Below are positions 9,044 through 16,584 of a DNA stretch of 64,000 bases, piece after piece. The translations under genes were made by a program, and so were the position numbers. The notes below the pieces were generated by a model that saw only the letters and a list, made by a program, of their open reading frames with translations, made no database searches and was not told the origin of the DNA. The first letter of the stretch is position 1. Each line of letters opens with the position of its first letter. The DNA is from Streptococcus mitis. Its GTDB lineage: Bacteria; Bacillota; Bacilli; Lactobacillales; Streptococcaceae. The stretch spans positions 1 through 64,000 of the forward strand of contig NZ_NCVK01000045.1 of assembly GCF_002096845.1 (NCBI RefSeq), in the 5' to 3' direction.

Positions 9044-9277
9044 ATGAATACTCTAGTATTTGATACTTCAACATTTATGACACTTAGTCAAGAAGAGTTA
9101 ATGGAAATTGAAGCAGGAGCCAATTGGGATCGTGTTTTTGGAGGCACCTCAGTTTATTTAGGGGCTACAATGGCTGTATTAATGACAAGTACTCCAATTG
9201 GTTGGGGGGCAGCAGCAGCTTATCTTGCTACATGTGCAGCATCAGGAGCTTATGTAGGCTACGGATTGGCAACATGA
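9044..9277 (+). CDS. bacteriocin precursor with Gly-Ala type leader
   Basis: A 77-aa precursor. The leader begins MNTLVFDTSTFMTLSQEEL and ends MEIEAGA at residue 26; the cleavage pair is Gly-Ala rather than Gly-Gly. The predicted mature peptide is about 51 aa, starts NWDRVFGG and is rich in Gly/Ala with small-residue repeats (GWGAAAAYLATCAASGAYVGYG). That fits pore-forming class II peptides of the Bacteriocin_IIc/two-peptide kind. It has one Cys. Strong GGAGG site. It is preceded by a BlpR-box promoter and followed 35 nt later by a small membrane-protein gene that could be its immunity partner. I do not recognise the exact peptide. Confidence 0.8.
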   Translation: MNTLVFDTSTFMTLSQEELMEIEAGANWDRVFGGTSVYLGATMAVLMTSTPIGWGAAAAYLATCAASGAYVGYGLAT

Positions 9278-9312
9278 TACTACCATAAAATATAGAATTC
9301 GAGGTGAAAACA

Positions 9313-9669
9313 GTGCGAAATAAGAGTTATTTTATCATTTGCTCTGCAATCGTGATACTCACTAATGTTCTAATGTTTTCTTTATTTAATAACGGCGAAG
9401 AGATTGGTTCAAATTTGTTTGTCATAGCAGTTACATTGATTTTATTACCATCGTTCTTATATTCAGTTGAAAAGCAAGGAACTTATTTTATCAGATTGGA
9501 ATCATCAGGACTACTCTTAATGACTGCTTTATCTTTAATTCGTTTTGTTAATCGAATTGATAGAACACCTACTATCTTAAATTCTTTAATAGTTGTTCTA
9601 GCTTTGGGCTGTGGTATTGTCTTGATTAGTGCTTATATTGCAAGAATATATTTAAGCAAGAAGAAGTAA
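9313..9669 (+). CDS. small membrane protein, putative bacteriocin immunity
   Basis: 118 aa. GTG at 9313 is chosen because GAGGTG lies 6 nt upstream; the in-frame GTG at 9304 overlaps that site. Four hydrophobic helices (about residues 4-24, 34-50, 62-78 and 87-110) and a basic tail LSKKK. It follows the bacteriocin gene in the same transcript and is closed off by a terminator, the usual place for dedicated immunity. No family is recognised; function is inferred from context only. Confidence 0.6.
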   Translation: MRNKSYFIICSAIVILTNVLMFSLFNNGEEIGSNLFVIAVTLILLPSFLYSVEKQGTYFIRLESSGLLLMTALSLIRFVNRIDRTPTILNSLIVVLALGCGIVLISAYIARIYLSKKK

Positions 9670-9741
9670 GAATAATTTCAGTTGTCTGTTACATTTATTA
9701 TCTTTTTGTTTCTAGATTTCATTTTGTCAAGTTCCCTTAGG

Positions 9742-9769
9742 GCAAGTATGTTTTTCATGCTTGCTTTTT
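9742..9769 (+). terminator. terminator of the first bacteriocin operon
   Basis: Stem GCAAGTATG / CATGCTTGC with a TTTTT loop, followed by TTTTT. Confidence 0.75.
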
Positions 9770-9779
9770 AAATTTTCTA

Positions 9780-9845
9780 ACAATTCAAGATGTTTTGATG
9801 CCAATTAAATATTTTGATGAAAGAATAAAAAAATAGTGCTATACC
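9780..9845 (+). promoter_or_regulatory. BlpR-box promoter of the second peptide operon
   Basis: ACAATTCAAG (9780-9789), 11 nt, CCAATTAAAT (9801-9810), 29 nt, extended -10 TGCTATACC (hexamer 9840-9845). The second box is the poorest of the ten boxes found. Confidence 0.65.
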
Positions 9846-9898
9846 AACAGTGAAAAGGTTGCAACAGGACAAAAATTAAAAATAAAAAGGATACAAAA

Positions 9899-10090
9899 AT
9901 GATGGAGCAATTTGAAATTATGGATACTGAAATGCTTGATCATATAGAGGGTGGAGATGTATCTGATATTTATAGAGGGTATGCTTATCAGGGAAGTCCA
10001 TTTGGTTCTTACCCTTCTATATTAAAAAATTCAGGTCCTTTTCCAGTAAGTGGATACTGTCCGCGTGGTTATCGTGACCTTGGTTATTAG
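9899..10090 (+). CDS. double-glycine peptide of unusual composition (bacteriocin-like)
   Basis: A 63-aa precursor with a typical Blp leader (MMEQFEIMDTEMLDHIEGG). The predicted mature peptide is 44 aa, begins DVSDIYRGYAYQG, and is rich in Tyr, Gly, Pro and Ser with no hydrophobic run and one Cys. That is unlike the Gly/Ala-rich pore formers of this locus. The upstream codons AAG GAT ACA AAA look like the ordinary ATG GAT ACA AAA start with the original ATG and ribosome site lost; a weaker AAAAGG remains before 9899. It could be an active peptide of a different kind or a decayed bacteriocin. Confidence 0.6.
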   Translation: MMEQFEIMDTEMLDHIEGGDVSDIYRGYAYQGSPFGSYPSILKNSGPFPVSGYCPRGYRDLGY

Positions 10091-10150
10091 GAGCAGGTTT
10101 TCATTTATGTGGAATATAGGCTGAAATATAAGAAATGAGGAAGAATTTCT

Positions 10151-10820
10151 ATGAAAAAGTATCAACTTCTACTCAAAATAAGTGCAGTCTTCTCTTACTT
10201 ATTTTTCGTATTTGGTCTTTCTCAGTTGACGCTTATTGTCCAAAATTATTGGCAATTTCGTCTGGATTCAAAATCTCTTGAGTTTGCTATTTAGCGGAGT
10301 CATGATTTGGATTCTGGTTAAGACAGGGTACGGCTATCTTTTTCGCATTCCAAGAAAAAAATGGCTTTGGTATTCGATTTTGACAATATTAGTGGTAGTG
10401 TTCCAGATTTCTTTTAACGTTCAGACAGCTAAACATGTTCAGTCAACTGCTGAAGGTTGGGCTGTATTGATCGGTTATAGTGGGACCAACTTTGCCGAGC
10501 TAGGTATCTATATAACTTTGTTCTTTCTGACTCCGCTTATGGAAGAGCTGATTTATAGAGGATTACTGCAACACGCCTTTTTTAAGCATTCGAGATTTGG
10601 CCTTGATTTGCTCCTTCCTTCCATTTTATTTGCTCTTCCTCATTTTTCAAGCCTGCCTAGTTTGTTAGATATCTTCGTCTTTGCAACATCTGGCATCATC
10701 TTTGCTAGTTTGACCCGCTATACCAAGAGCATTTATCCTTCCTATGCGGTGCATGTGATTAATAATATTGTAGCGACCTTGCCATTTTTGCTGACTTTTT
10801 TACACAGGATATTTGGGTAA
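10151..10820 (+). pseudogene. blpY: frame-disrupted CPBP-family membrane protease (BlpY/PncP type)
   Basis: CPBP (CAAX-like) protease, the family used for bacteriocin self-immunity. Reading from ATG 10151 gives MKKYQLLLKISAVF and a first membrane helix but stops at 10294. The rest of the protein is open in the next frame from about 10230 to 10820. That part has the motifs MEELIYRG, FALPHF and VHVINN and five or so further helices. The two frames overlap in TATTGGCAATTTCGT. In my recollection intact homologues have about 7 more residues here, flanked by a second TTGGCAATTT, so a 20-bp slippage deletion would explain the shift. Translation could restart at TTG 10236 (194 aa), but I see no good ribosome site. 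Confidence 0.65.
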
Positions 10821-10889
10821 AATGTTGGTACGAGAGTTAGGAATGATAGTTTATCAAATTTATAAGTGAGTTTCAGGAGGAAAATGAGA

Positions 10890-11186
10890 ATGACACCATT
10901 AAAATGGTTTGCTGGAGGCAGAGAAAGGCGTTGTGAAGCCATGACTATCATAGATCACCTACTGGAAGGTATAAACAATACGCCTCAACTTGCTCCTTTG
11001 GAAAATCAGTTAGTGATTTATAAAAGACGATTAAAGGACGATGGAACCTCTGTTCCATTTATTCTAAGTCAAATGAATGTCGACATCTCACGTGTGTTGA
11101 TTGACAATAAGCTGACTTTGTCAAAAAGTCAAGCTGAGCAGATTAAAAAATTGAGAGAATTATCAGCTATTCGCTATGGTTACTGA
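10890..11186 (+). CDS. enterocin A immunity-family protein
   Basis: 98 aa, start at 10890 with AGGAGG 9 nt upstream; an ATG at 10884 is too close. Small, soluble, helical and charged (MTPLKWFAGGRERR, ending ELSAIRYGY), matching the four-helix EntA_Immun family that protects producers against class II bacteriocins. It is the last gene of the blp block. With blpY damaged, it and the 9313 gene are the remaining immunity candidates. Confidence 0.75.
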   Translation: MTPLKWFAGGRERRCEAMTIIDHLLEGINNTPQLAPLENQLVIYKRRLKDDGTSVPFILSQMNVDISRVLIDNKLTLSKSQAEQIKKLRELSAIRYGY

Positions 11187-11232
11187 TGAAGTGTAGGGAC
11201 AGGACACCTTCTACAATTTCCAGTCAAATAAA

Positions 11233-11261
11233 TTGCATTCGCTTTCTCAAGCAGGTATACT
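11233..11261 (+). promoter_or_regulatory. sigma-A promoter of trhO
   Basis: TTGCAT, 17-nt spacer, TATACT, about 56 nt before the trhO start. Confidence 0.75.
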
Positions 11262-11317
11262 AGTATAGTTAGATGAAAAATTCTGAAAATTTAAGAATAG
11301 AAAAGAGAACAAATCTT

Positions 11318-12304
11318 ATGGCAAAAGATATTCGTGTCTTACTTTACTACCTTTACACTCCAATTGAAAATGCAGAGCAATTTGCTGCAGACCACTTGGC
11401 TTTCTGTAAATCAATCGGCCTTAAAGGTCGTATCCTAGTCGCTGACGAAGGAATTAACGGAACAGTTTCAGGTAACTACGAAACAACTCAAAAATACATG
11501 GACTACGTTCACAGCCTCCCAGGCATGGAAGACCTCTGGTTCAAGATTGACGAAGAGAATGAACAAGCCTTCAAGAAGATGTTTGTTCGCTACAAGAAAG
11601 AAATTGTCCACCTTGGTTTGGAAGACAACGACTTTGACAACGACATCAACCCACTTGAAACAACAGGTGCTTACTTGTCTCCAAAAGAGTTCAAAGAAGC
11701 TCTTCTTGACGAAGATACAGTTGTCCTTGACACTCGTAACGATTACGAGTACGACCTAGGACATTTCCGTGGGGCTATCCGCCCAGATATCCGCAACTTC
11801 CGTGAGTTGCCACAATGGGTCCGTGACAACAAGGAAAAATTCATGGACAAGCGCGTCGTAGTTTACTGTACAGGTGGAGTTCGCTGTGAGAAATTCTCAG
11901 GCTGGATGGTTCGTGAAGGCTACAAAGATGTCGGCCAATTGCACGGAGGAATTGCAACTTACGGTAAAGACCCAGAAGTCCAAGGCGAGCTTTGGGATGG
12001 GAAAATGTACGTCTTTGACGAGCGTATTGCCGTAGATGTCAACCATGTCAACCCAACTATCGTAGGAAAAGACTGGTTTGACGGAACACCATGTGAACGT
12101 TATGTCAACTGTGGAAATCCATTCTGTAACCGTCGTATCTTGACATCAGAAGAAAATGAAGACAAGTACCTTCGTGGATGCTCACACGAGTGCCGTGTTC
12201 ACCCACGTAACCGCTATGTTTCAGAAAATGAATTGACACAAGCTGAAGTTGTCGAGCGCCTAGCCACTATCGGTGAAAGCTTGGATCAAGCAGCTACTGT
12301 ATAA
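11318..12304 (+). CDS. trhO: tRNA uridine(34) hydroxylase TrhO (rhodanese family)
   Basis: Hydroxylates U34 in a set of tRNAs, the oxygen-dependent route to 5-hydroxyuridine. 328 aa from [11 protein letters not shown]; the 15 codons open upstream are not family-like. An N-terminal acylphosphatase-like domain (about 1-110, [12 protein letters not shown]) is followed by a rhodanese domain (about 120-215) with the Cys184 loop [12 protein letters not shown] cysteine-rich C-terminus (about 255-300, [28 protein letters not shown]) follows. Single-gene unit with its own promoter and a terminator right after. Confidence 0.93.
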   Translation: MAKDIRVLLYYLYTPIENAEQFAADHLAFCKSIGLKGRILVADEGINGTVSGNYETTQKYMDYVHSLPGMEDLWFKIDEENEQAFKKMFVRYKKEIVHLGLEDNDFDNDINPLETTGAYLSPKEFKEALLDEDTVVLDTRNDYEYDLGHFRGAIRPDIRNFRELPQWVRDNKEKFMDKRVVVYCTGGVRCEKFSGWMVREGYKDVGQLHGGIATYGKDPEVQGELWDGKMYVFDERIAVDVNHVNPTIVGKDWFDGTPCERYVNCGNPFCNRRILTSEENEDKYLRGCSHECRVHPRNRYVSENELTQAEVVERLATIGESLDQAATV

Positions 12305-12308
12305 GATT

Positions 12309-12333
12309 AAACAGTCCTTAGGGGCTGTTTTTC
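12309..12333 (+). terminator. terminator of trhO
   Basis: AAACAGTCC / GGGGCTGTTT stem with a T run, 4 nt past the stop codon. Confidence 0.75.
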
Positions 12334-12425
12334 TATGCTTTTTACTCAAAAATCTAAAGTTTGTTTCTGTATCTTTCAGGAAAATAGGGTATACTATATG
12401 TAAACGATTTCAAAGGAGTTCAGTT

Positions 12426-13286
12426 ATGACGAAAACATTTTTTATTCCAAATAAACAGAGCATTTTAGGAGAACAGGAAATTTTGACTGCCAAGTCTATC
12501 TTGGCCTTGGTGGATGGTTTGGAGTCACATAGCTATGATGCGGTTTATCTCCGTCAGCCTCTTAGCCGTCTTGAGTATATTGAGTGTGCGATAGTGGGAC
12601 AATCACAATTTCTTTTTAAAGTCAGTTATGCTGATGATCAAAAGGCTTACCGTATTGATCTTCCTGACCTACTAACGAAGATAGACTGGCAGATCATCAA
12701 GTCATTTTTAGAAGCCCTACTTGCTTATACAGGAACTGAGATTGAAGGACTAGATGGTTTTGATTTTGAAGCTTATTTCCAAGCAAGTATTCAAGTTCAT
12801 CTGGCAGACACTACAGCCCGTTTTACTATTTGCCAAGGAATTTTTAATCCTGTTTTCTTTAGTCCTGAGGACTTGAAAAGCTTTTTAGAGGAAGAGGGCT
12901 TGGCACAGTTTGAAGCGCGTGTGCGTGCGCTTCAAGAGACGGATGCTTACTTTGCAAGAGTTTCCTTCTATCAGGATGGAGAAGGTCAAGTGCACGGTGT
13001 TTACCATCTGGCTCAAGGGGTCAAGACCGTTTTACCGAGAGAACCATTTGTTCCTGCAGCCTATATGGAGCAATTGGTGGATAAGGAAGTGCAGTGGGAG
13101 ATTGACTTGGTTCAAATCACAGGAGACGGCTCTAAACCAGAAGACTATGAAGCTATCGCTCGCTTGGACTATGAAAGATTCTTAGAGTCACTACCATCAG
13201 AATCTTACCACCAACTAGATGCCAATCAACTAGAAGTACAACCCATCTTAGACAAAGATTTTAAAACATTAGCACAAGAAAAGTAA
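12426..13286 (+). CDS. conserved streptococcal protein of unknown function
   Basis: 286 aa from MTKTFFIPNKQSILG; GGAG lies 7 nt upstream. The 51 codons open before it overlap the trhO terminator and are rejected. It looks soluble and acidic, with no signal peptide, membrane segment or catalytic motif that I recognise. It sits alone between terminators, with a TATACT -10 at about 12393. Confidence 0.8.
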   Translation: MTKTFFIPNKQSILGEQEILTAKSILALVDGLESHSYDAVYLRQPLSRLEYIECAIVGQSQFLFKVSYADDQKAYRIDLPDLLTKIDWQIIKSFLEALLAYTGTEIEGLDGFDFEAYFQASIQVHLADTTARFTICQGIFNPVFFSPEDLKSFLEEEGLAQFEARVRALQETDAYFARVSFYQDGEGQVHGVYHLAQGVKTVLPREPFVPAAYMEQLVDKEVQWEIDLVQITGDGSKPEDYEAIARLDYERFLESLPSESYHQLDANQLEVQPILDKDFKTLAQEK

Positions 13287-13292
13287 AGCAGA

Positions 13293-13318
13293 AGCAGGTC
13301 AATCGACTTGCTTTTTTG
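13293..13318 (+). terminator. terminator of the unknown gene 12426-13286
   Basis: AAGCAGGTC aatc GACTTGCTT followed by TTTT. Confidence 0.75.
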
Positions 13319-13324
13319 ACATAG

Positions 13325-13352
13325 AAAAAATCCTGCCATGAAAGACAGGATT
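13325..13352 (-). terminator. terminator of the leftward PadR operon
   Basis: Minus strand TCCTGTC tttcat GGCAGGA followed by TTTTTT. It lies beyond the BOX element that follows the last gene of the operon. Confidence 0.75.
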
Positions 13353-13354
13353 GC

Positions 13355-13505
13355 TACTCAATGAAAATCAAAGAGCAAACTAGGAAGCTAGCCGCAGGCT
13401 GCTCAAAACACTGTTTTGAGGTTGTAGATAAGACTGACAAAGTCAGGAATATATATCTACGGTAAGGCGAAGCTGACGTGGTTTGAAGAGATTTTCGAAG
13501 AGTAT
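13355..13505 (-). repeat. BOX element (A-B-C)
   Basis: On the minus strand: boxA (ATACTCTTCGAAAATCTC), one boxB (CTCAAAACAGTGTTTTGAG) and boxC (GCTCTTTGATTTTCATTGAG). It lies between the last gene of the leftward operon (stop at 13511) and its terminator, so it is transcribed as 3' UTR. Confidence 0.9.
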
Positions 13506-13510
13506 GAAGT

Positions 13511-14575
13511 TTAAAGAAAGGCCAAGATACGAAGATAATCCCCAATCAGTGCCACTTCAGCTACAAAGAAGAGGAGGATAATAACTCCGTTTACAAGGAC
13601 AGACAAGAATAACTGATAGAAGGAGTCGGTTTCACTTGCTTGACTTGGCCTTGTAATGATATGGAGACTAGCGAGCAGAATGATTCCAATGCTAATCACA
13701 CACAAGAGGGCTGTAAATCGTAGGCTATCAAAGAAGGCAAAGAAACTAGCAATAGCAGTGAGGAAGATTGGAATTGCCAAGAGTTGACTATATTGTTGGA
13801 GAACCTTTTCTAGCGTCCAGTCCTTTTCTTGGTAGATAAATCGTCTCACGACGAAACTACCCAAGAGGAATGAAAAGAAGAAGAGTGTTGTTGCTACTAG
13901 GATAGAGATAATCGAAAAGAGATTTAATGAAGCAAATTGTTCAGGGAAGTGGCTGTTTATAGTTGCTATATGTCCATAGTAAGCATGTTTGATGTGGTAG
14001 ATACTAAAGAAAAAGGAAGATGCAGAACACAGAATGAGCAAGAGAAAGGCTGTGTAGCTGTGTGTGCTACTTGTTTCAAGCTTGCTTGTAGGAGATTTGA
14101 GAGCCTCCACTAGCCAAGACCAAAAATCAAGCGCTTGCTCTTTCCATCTATCCGTAGATTTTGGAGCTTGGTCGGGGATATAGGGACTTTCTAAGGATTG
14201 ACTGATAAGAAGGGGCTCTTTCGTGGTTGGTTTTTGCTGAGGAAGTGCTTCTTGACTCTCTTCAGCTATAGTGACTTTTTCTGTTGCTTTAGAAAGGTCT
14301 TGCTCTTCCTCAGTAGAGTCTAATGCTTTCTTTTCTTCTATTTCTGTTCTCGCTTCACTGTCTTCAGGAGCTTCGATTTTCTCTTCTTGCTGGCTTTCCA
14401 GTTCGACTTTAGCTTGAGAGACTTCCTCCTCTGACTGAGTATTTTTTTCAATTGCTGTATCGAGATCGGCTATCGTTTCTTCAGCCTTGTCTACAACATC
14501 TTGGGCTTGTTCATCAGGCTTGTTCTTGCTTGTTGTTTTTACAAAATCATTACTTTCAAACCATTCTTGTTTCAT
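13511..14575 (-). CDS. membrane protein with long acidic cytoplasmic N-terminus
   Basis: 354 aa. Residues 1-165 are highly charged and Glu/Lys/Gln-rich (EEEVSQAKVELESQQEEK), probably disordered or coiled. They are followed by five hydrophobic segments between about 175 and 350. No signal peptide. It is last in the PadR-DUF1700-DUF4097 operon, 57 nt after the previous gene. Such operons are thought to respond to envelope stress; the function here is unknown. Confidence 0.7.
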   Translation of the reverse strand: MKQEWFESNDFVKTTSKNKPDEQAQDVVDKAEETIADLDTAIEKNTQSEEEVSQAKVELESQQEEKIEAPEDSEARTEIEEKKALDSTEEEQDLSKATEKVTIAEESQEALPQQKPTTKEPLLISQSLESPYIPDQAPKSTDRWKEQALDFWSWLVEALKSPTSKLETSSTHSYTAFLLLILCSASSFFFSIYHIKHAYYGHIATINSHFPEQFASLNLFSIISILVATTLFFFSFLLGSFVVRRFIYQEKDWTLEKVLQQYSQLLAIPIFLTAIASFFAFFDSLRFTALLCVISIGIILLASLHIITRPSQASETDSFYQLFLSVLVNGVIILLFFVAEVALIGDYLRILAFL

Positions 14576-14632
14576 GGTAGAACCTCCTTTTTAGTGGGTT
14601 ATGTGTCATAGTGGTCGATATAAATAGGTTTA

Positions 14633-15547
14633 TTAAGGTCTGTTAGCTGTAGTTTCAAGACTAATATAATCATCAGCCTTAGCGATGAGTTGACCTTTTG
14701 CATCAGTTTTTTCAGTTTTGTAAGGGTTGCTTAATTCGTTGGGGTGGCGTTGACTCTCATCTCTCGATAACTGATAAATAGGACCATGGTGACTCGAGAG
14801 GTCTAAGTTAATTTCTTGGCTTTCTTTTTGAGTTAGCATGATACTGAGCGCATTTTTAGAAGATAGTTCTACTTTACCATATACTTTAATATTTTCAGCG
14901 TGGAAGTGCTTATCTGTTGACTCTAGCTGACTATCTGTAAGGTCTGTATCAAAGATATTAATGATATTAGGGGTTGTGAGTTTACTATTTTTGATACGAC
15001 TTCCTTCAATTCGGAGGAGATAGCCATTATTGGTATTGAGGGTCGCATTTTCAAGACTAGCATTGATGATGGTAGTTTGACCGCGATTGGCTGAGATGTT
15101 GATTCCTTTTAGACTTCTCCCTTTTGGCAATTGGAGAATAACTTCTTCAAAACGACGAGAGTAGCTACTTGCGATATGGAGAATCCCGCCAATTCCAGAA
15201 GAGAGAAACGGACTTTCAGACAGTTTCTTATCAGTGAGGCTCAGCGTTTTATCGTTTTGATTTGTGACAAGATCATGGTGAGCAGAAAGAGATGGATGGT
15301 AAGAAATGTGGATTTGATCATCGAAAGAGTCTGTGATGGTCAGTGCGTGTTGATGGAGAGTAATCTCTAGGTTTTCGACTTCCTTGCCAAAGGTCAGCTC
15401 TTCCATCCGACTATCATAGACAGGCTCCTTGGACATGGCAAGTAGGCTCTTAATCCCGTCAGATTGGATGCCTACAAAAAGCAAGATAAAGCCGATAACG
15501 GTAGTCACCACACCAAAAATGAGAAATCCTTTTGTCAATTTACGCAT
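14633..15547 (-). CDS. DUF4097-like membrane-anchored beta-repeat protein
   Basis: 304 aa. The start at 15547 (MRKLTKGFLIFG, GAGAGGTGA upstream) overlaps the end of the DUF1700 gene by 8 nt; the longer frame to 15598 lies inside that gene. One N-terminal membrane anchor (about 8-28), then an extracytoplasmic domain of short repeated beta strands (NLEITLHQHALTI, TLNTNNGYLLRIEGSRI) typical of DUF4097 solenoids. There is no lipobox. Co-transcribed and probably translationally coupled with its neighbours. Role unknown. Confidence 0.75.
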   Translation of the reverse strand: MRKLTKGFLIFGVVTTVIGFILLFVGIQSDGIKSLLAMSKEPVYDSRMEELTFGKEVENLEITLHQHALTITDSFDDQIHISYHPSLSAHHDLVTNQNDKTLSLTDKKLSESPFLSSGIGGILHIASSYSRRFEEVILQLPKGRSLKGINISANRGQTTIINASLENATLNTNNGYLLRIEGSRIKNSKLTTPNIINIFDTDLTDSQLESTDKHFHAENIKVYGKVELSSKNALSIMLTQKESQEINLDLSSHHGPIYQLSRDESQRHPNELSNPYKTEKTDAKGQLIAKADDYISLETTANRP

Positions 15548-16133
15548 GCTGGTCACCTCTCTTTCCTTTTTTAAGAACAAATTGCACCAGGCGAACAATG
15601 AGTAAGCCGAAGAAGCGAGCTACATAGGAAATACCTAGTAAAACCAGCGAAGAAGCACCGATAGCCAGTAAACCAGAACCAAAAATCAAGATAAAGGCTG
15701 ATTTAGCTTGGGCTAAGACAGTGAAACTTTCAACTAAAAATAGGAATCCGCCGATGATACCTAGTATGGAAACCGCAAAGAAAGCCAGAATAACAGTCAA
15801 AGCAGCCACAAGGATTCCGAACAGAGCCACGAGGATGGCGATTCCCAGAGGAATGCCGATGGGTGCTGCAAGGAGAGCTAACAAGGCGATATGCAAAATT
15901 TGTCGGTTATTCTTTTGAGCGGGTGCTTCATTGATTTTTTTATCGAGAAGATTGGAGAGAACTTCGTGGGCCGCTTCTTTGGGAGTTCCCAAGCTAGCGA
16001 TGAGTTCTTCTTCTCCTTCGACTCCAGCATCGTCAAAGAGTTCCCTGAAATAGTCCATGGCTTCAATTTGGTCAGCCTGAGGCAGTTTTTTGAGATAAAG
16101 TTCTAGCTGAGTCAGGTATTCAGTTCTTGTCAT
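15540..16133 (-). CDS. DUF1700/HAAS-domain membrane protein
   Basis: 197 aa. The N-terminal cytoplasmic HAAS-like domain (MTRTEYLTQLELYLKKLPQ, about 1-65) has the usual DYFRELFDDAG motif. Four hydrophobic segments follow (about 80-190). The start overlaps the PadR gene by 14 nt. In this family the HAAS protein is a partner of the PadR regulator and of DUF4097 proteins; the exact activity is unproven. Confidence 0.85.
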   Translation of the reverse strand: MTRTEYLTQLELYLKKLPQADQIEAMDYFRELFDDAGVEGEEELIASLGTPKEAAHEVLSNLLDKKINEAPAQKNNRQILHIALLALLAAPIGIPLGIAILVALFGILVAALTVILAFFAVSILGIIGGFLFLVESFTVLAQAKSAFILIFGSGLLAIGASSLVLLGISYVARFFGLLIVRLVQFVLKKGKRGDQHA

Positions 16134-16446
16134 GGCGGATACTCCCTTCTATGATGCCATTGATGGTGTCTGTATAAAGTGCCCATTCATCTTTTAGGGT
16201 CACGAGCTGTTCTATACCACCATTTGTCAAGGAGTAGTATTTGCGCATGCGACCTTGGAACTCTCTAGAATAGGTTGTCAGAAAGCTATTGCCCTCCAAT
16301 TTTTTGAGAATGGGATAGAGTGTAGATTCTTTGATATTAGCGATCAGCTTAATGGTTTGGCTAATCTCATAACCATAAGAATCATCCTGCTCCAGTACGG
16401 CCAAGATGAGAAATTCAATCAAGGCAGAGGATGTTGGAAAGTACAT
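16120..16446 (-). CDS. PadR-family transcriptional regulator
   Basis: 108 aa, a winged-helix protein: YGYEISQTIKLI recognition region, LYPILKKLEGNSFLTTY wing, RKYYSLT, then a dimer helix. First gene of a four-gene leftward operon whose members overlap or nearly touch. Probably autoregulatory: the region upstream (16464-16559) holds a duplicated AT-rich sequence and an ATGTGTA/TACACAT dyad, the type of site PadR proteins bind. The inducing signal is unknown. Confidence 0.88.
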   Translation of the reverse strand: MYFPTSSALIEFLILAVLEQDDSYGYEISQTIKLIANIKESTLYPILKKLEGNSFLTTYSREFQGRMRKYYSLTNGGIEQLVTLKDEWALYTDTINGIIEGSIRHDKN

Positions 16447-16463
16447 GGGGAACCTCCTTTTCT

Positions 16464-16559
16464 AATGTGTAAGATTTTTATATATAATTTTTCTACACAT
16501 ACATTGTACATCTAAATGAAAGCCCTGTCAAGAAAAATGTGTAAAATTTTTATATATAA
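16464..16559 (-). promoter_or_regulatory. duplicated operator/promoter region of the PadR operon
   Basis: A 24-bp sequence starting AATGTGTAA and ending TATATATAA occurs at 16464-16487 and again at 16536-16559 with one difference. ATGTGTA (16465-16471) also pairs with TACACAT (16494-16500). Minus-strand TATATA hexamers lie within both copies. Confidence 0.5.
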
Positions 16560-16584
16560 AAAACTTCTAGGCAAAACTAGAAGT
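16558..16584 (-). terminator. terminator of the MFS transporter gene
   Basis: Minus strand AAACTTCTAG ttttgc CTAGAAGTTT followed by T. It overlaps the end of the duplicated PadR site. Confidence 0.8.

Noticed and set aside
9304-9312. GTG at 9304 as start of the small membrane protein
   Set aside because: It overlaps the GAGGTG ribosome site; GTG at 9313 has proper spacing.
12273-12425. 51-codon N-terminal extension of the unknown gene at 12426
   Set aside because: It overlaps the trhO end and terminator, has no ribosome site, and the internal ATG has a good one.
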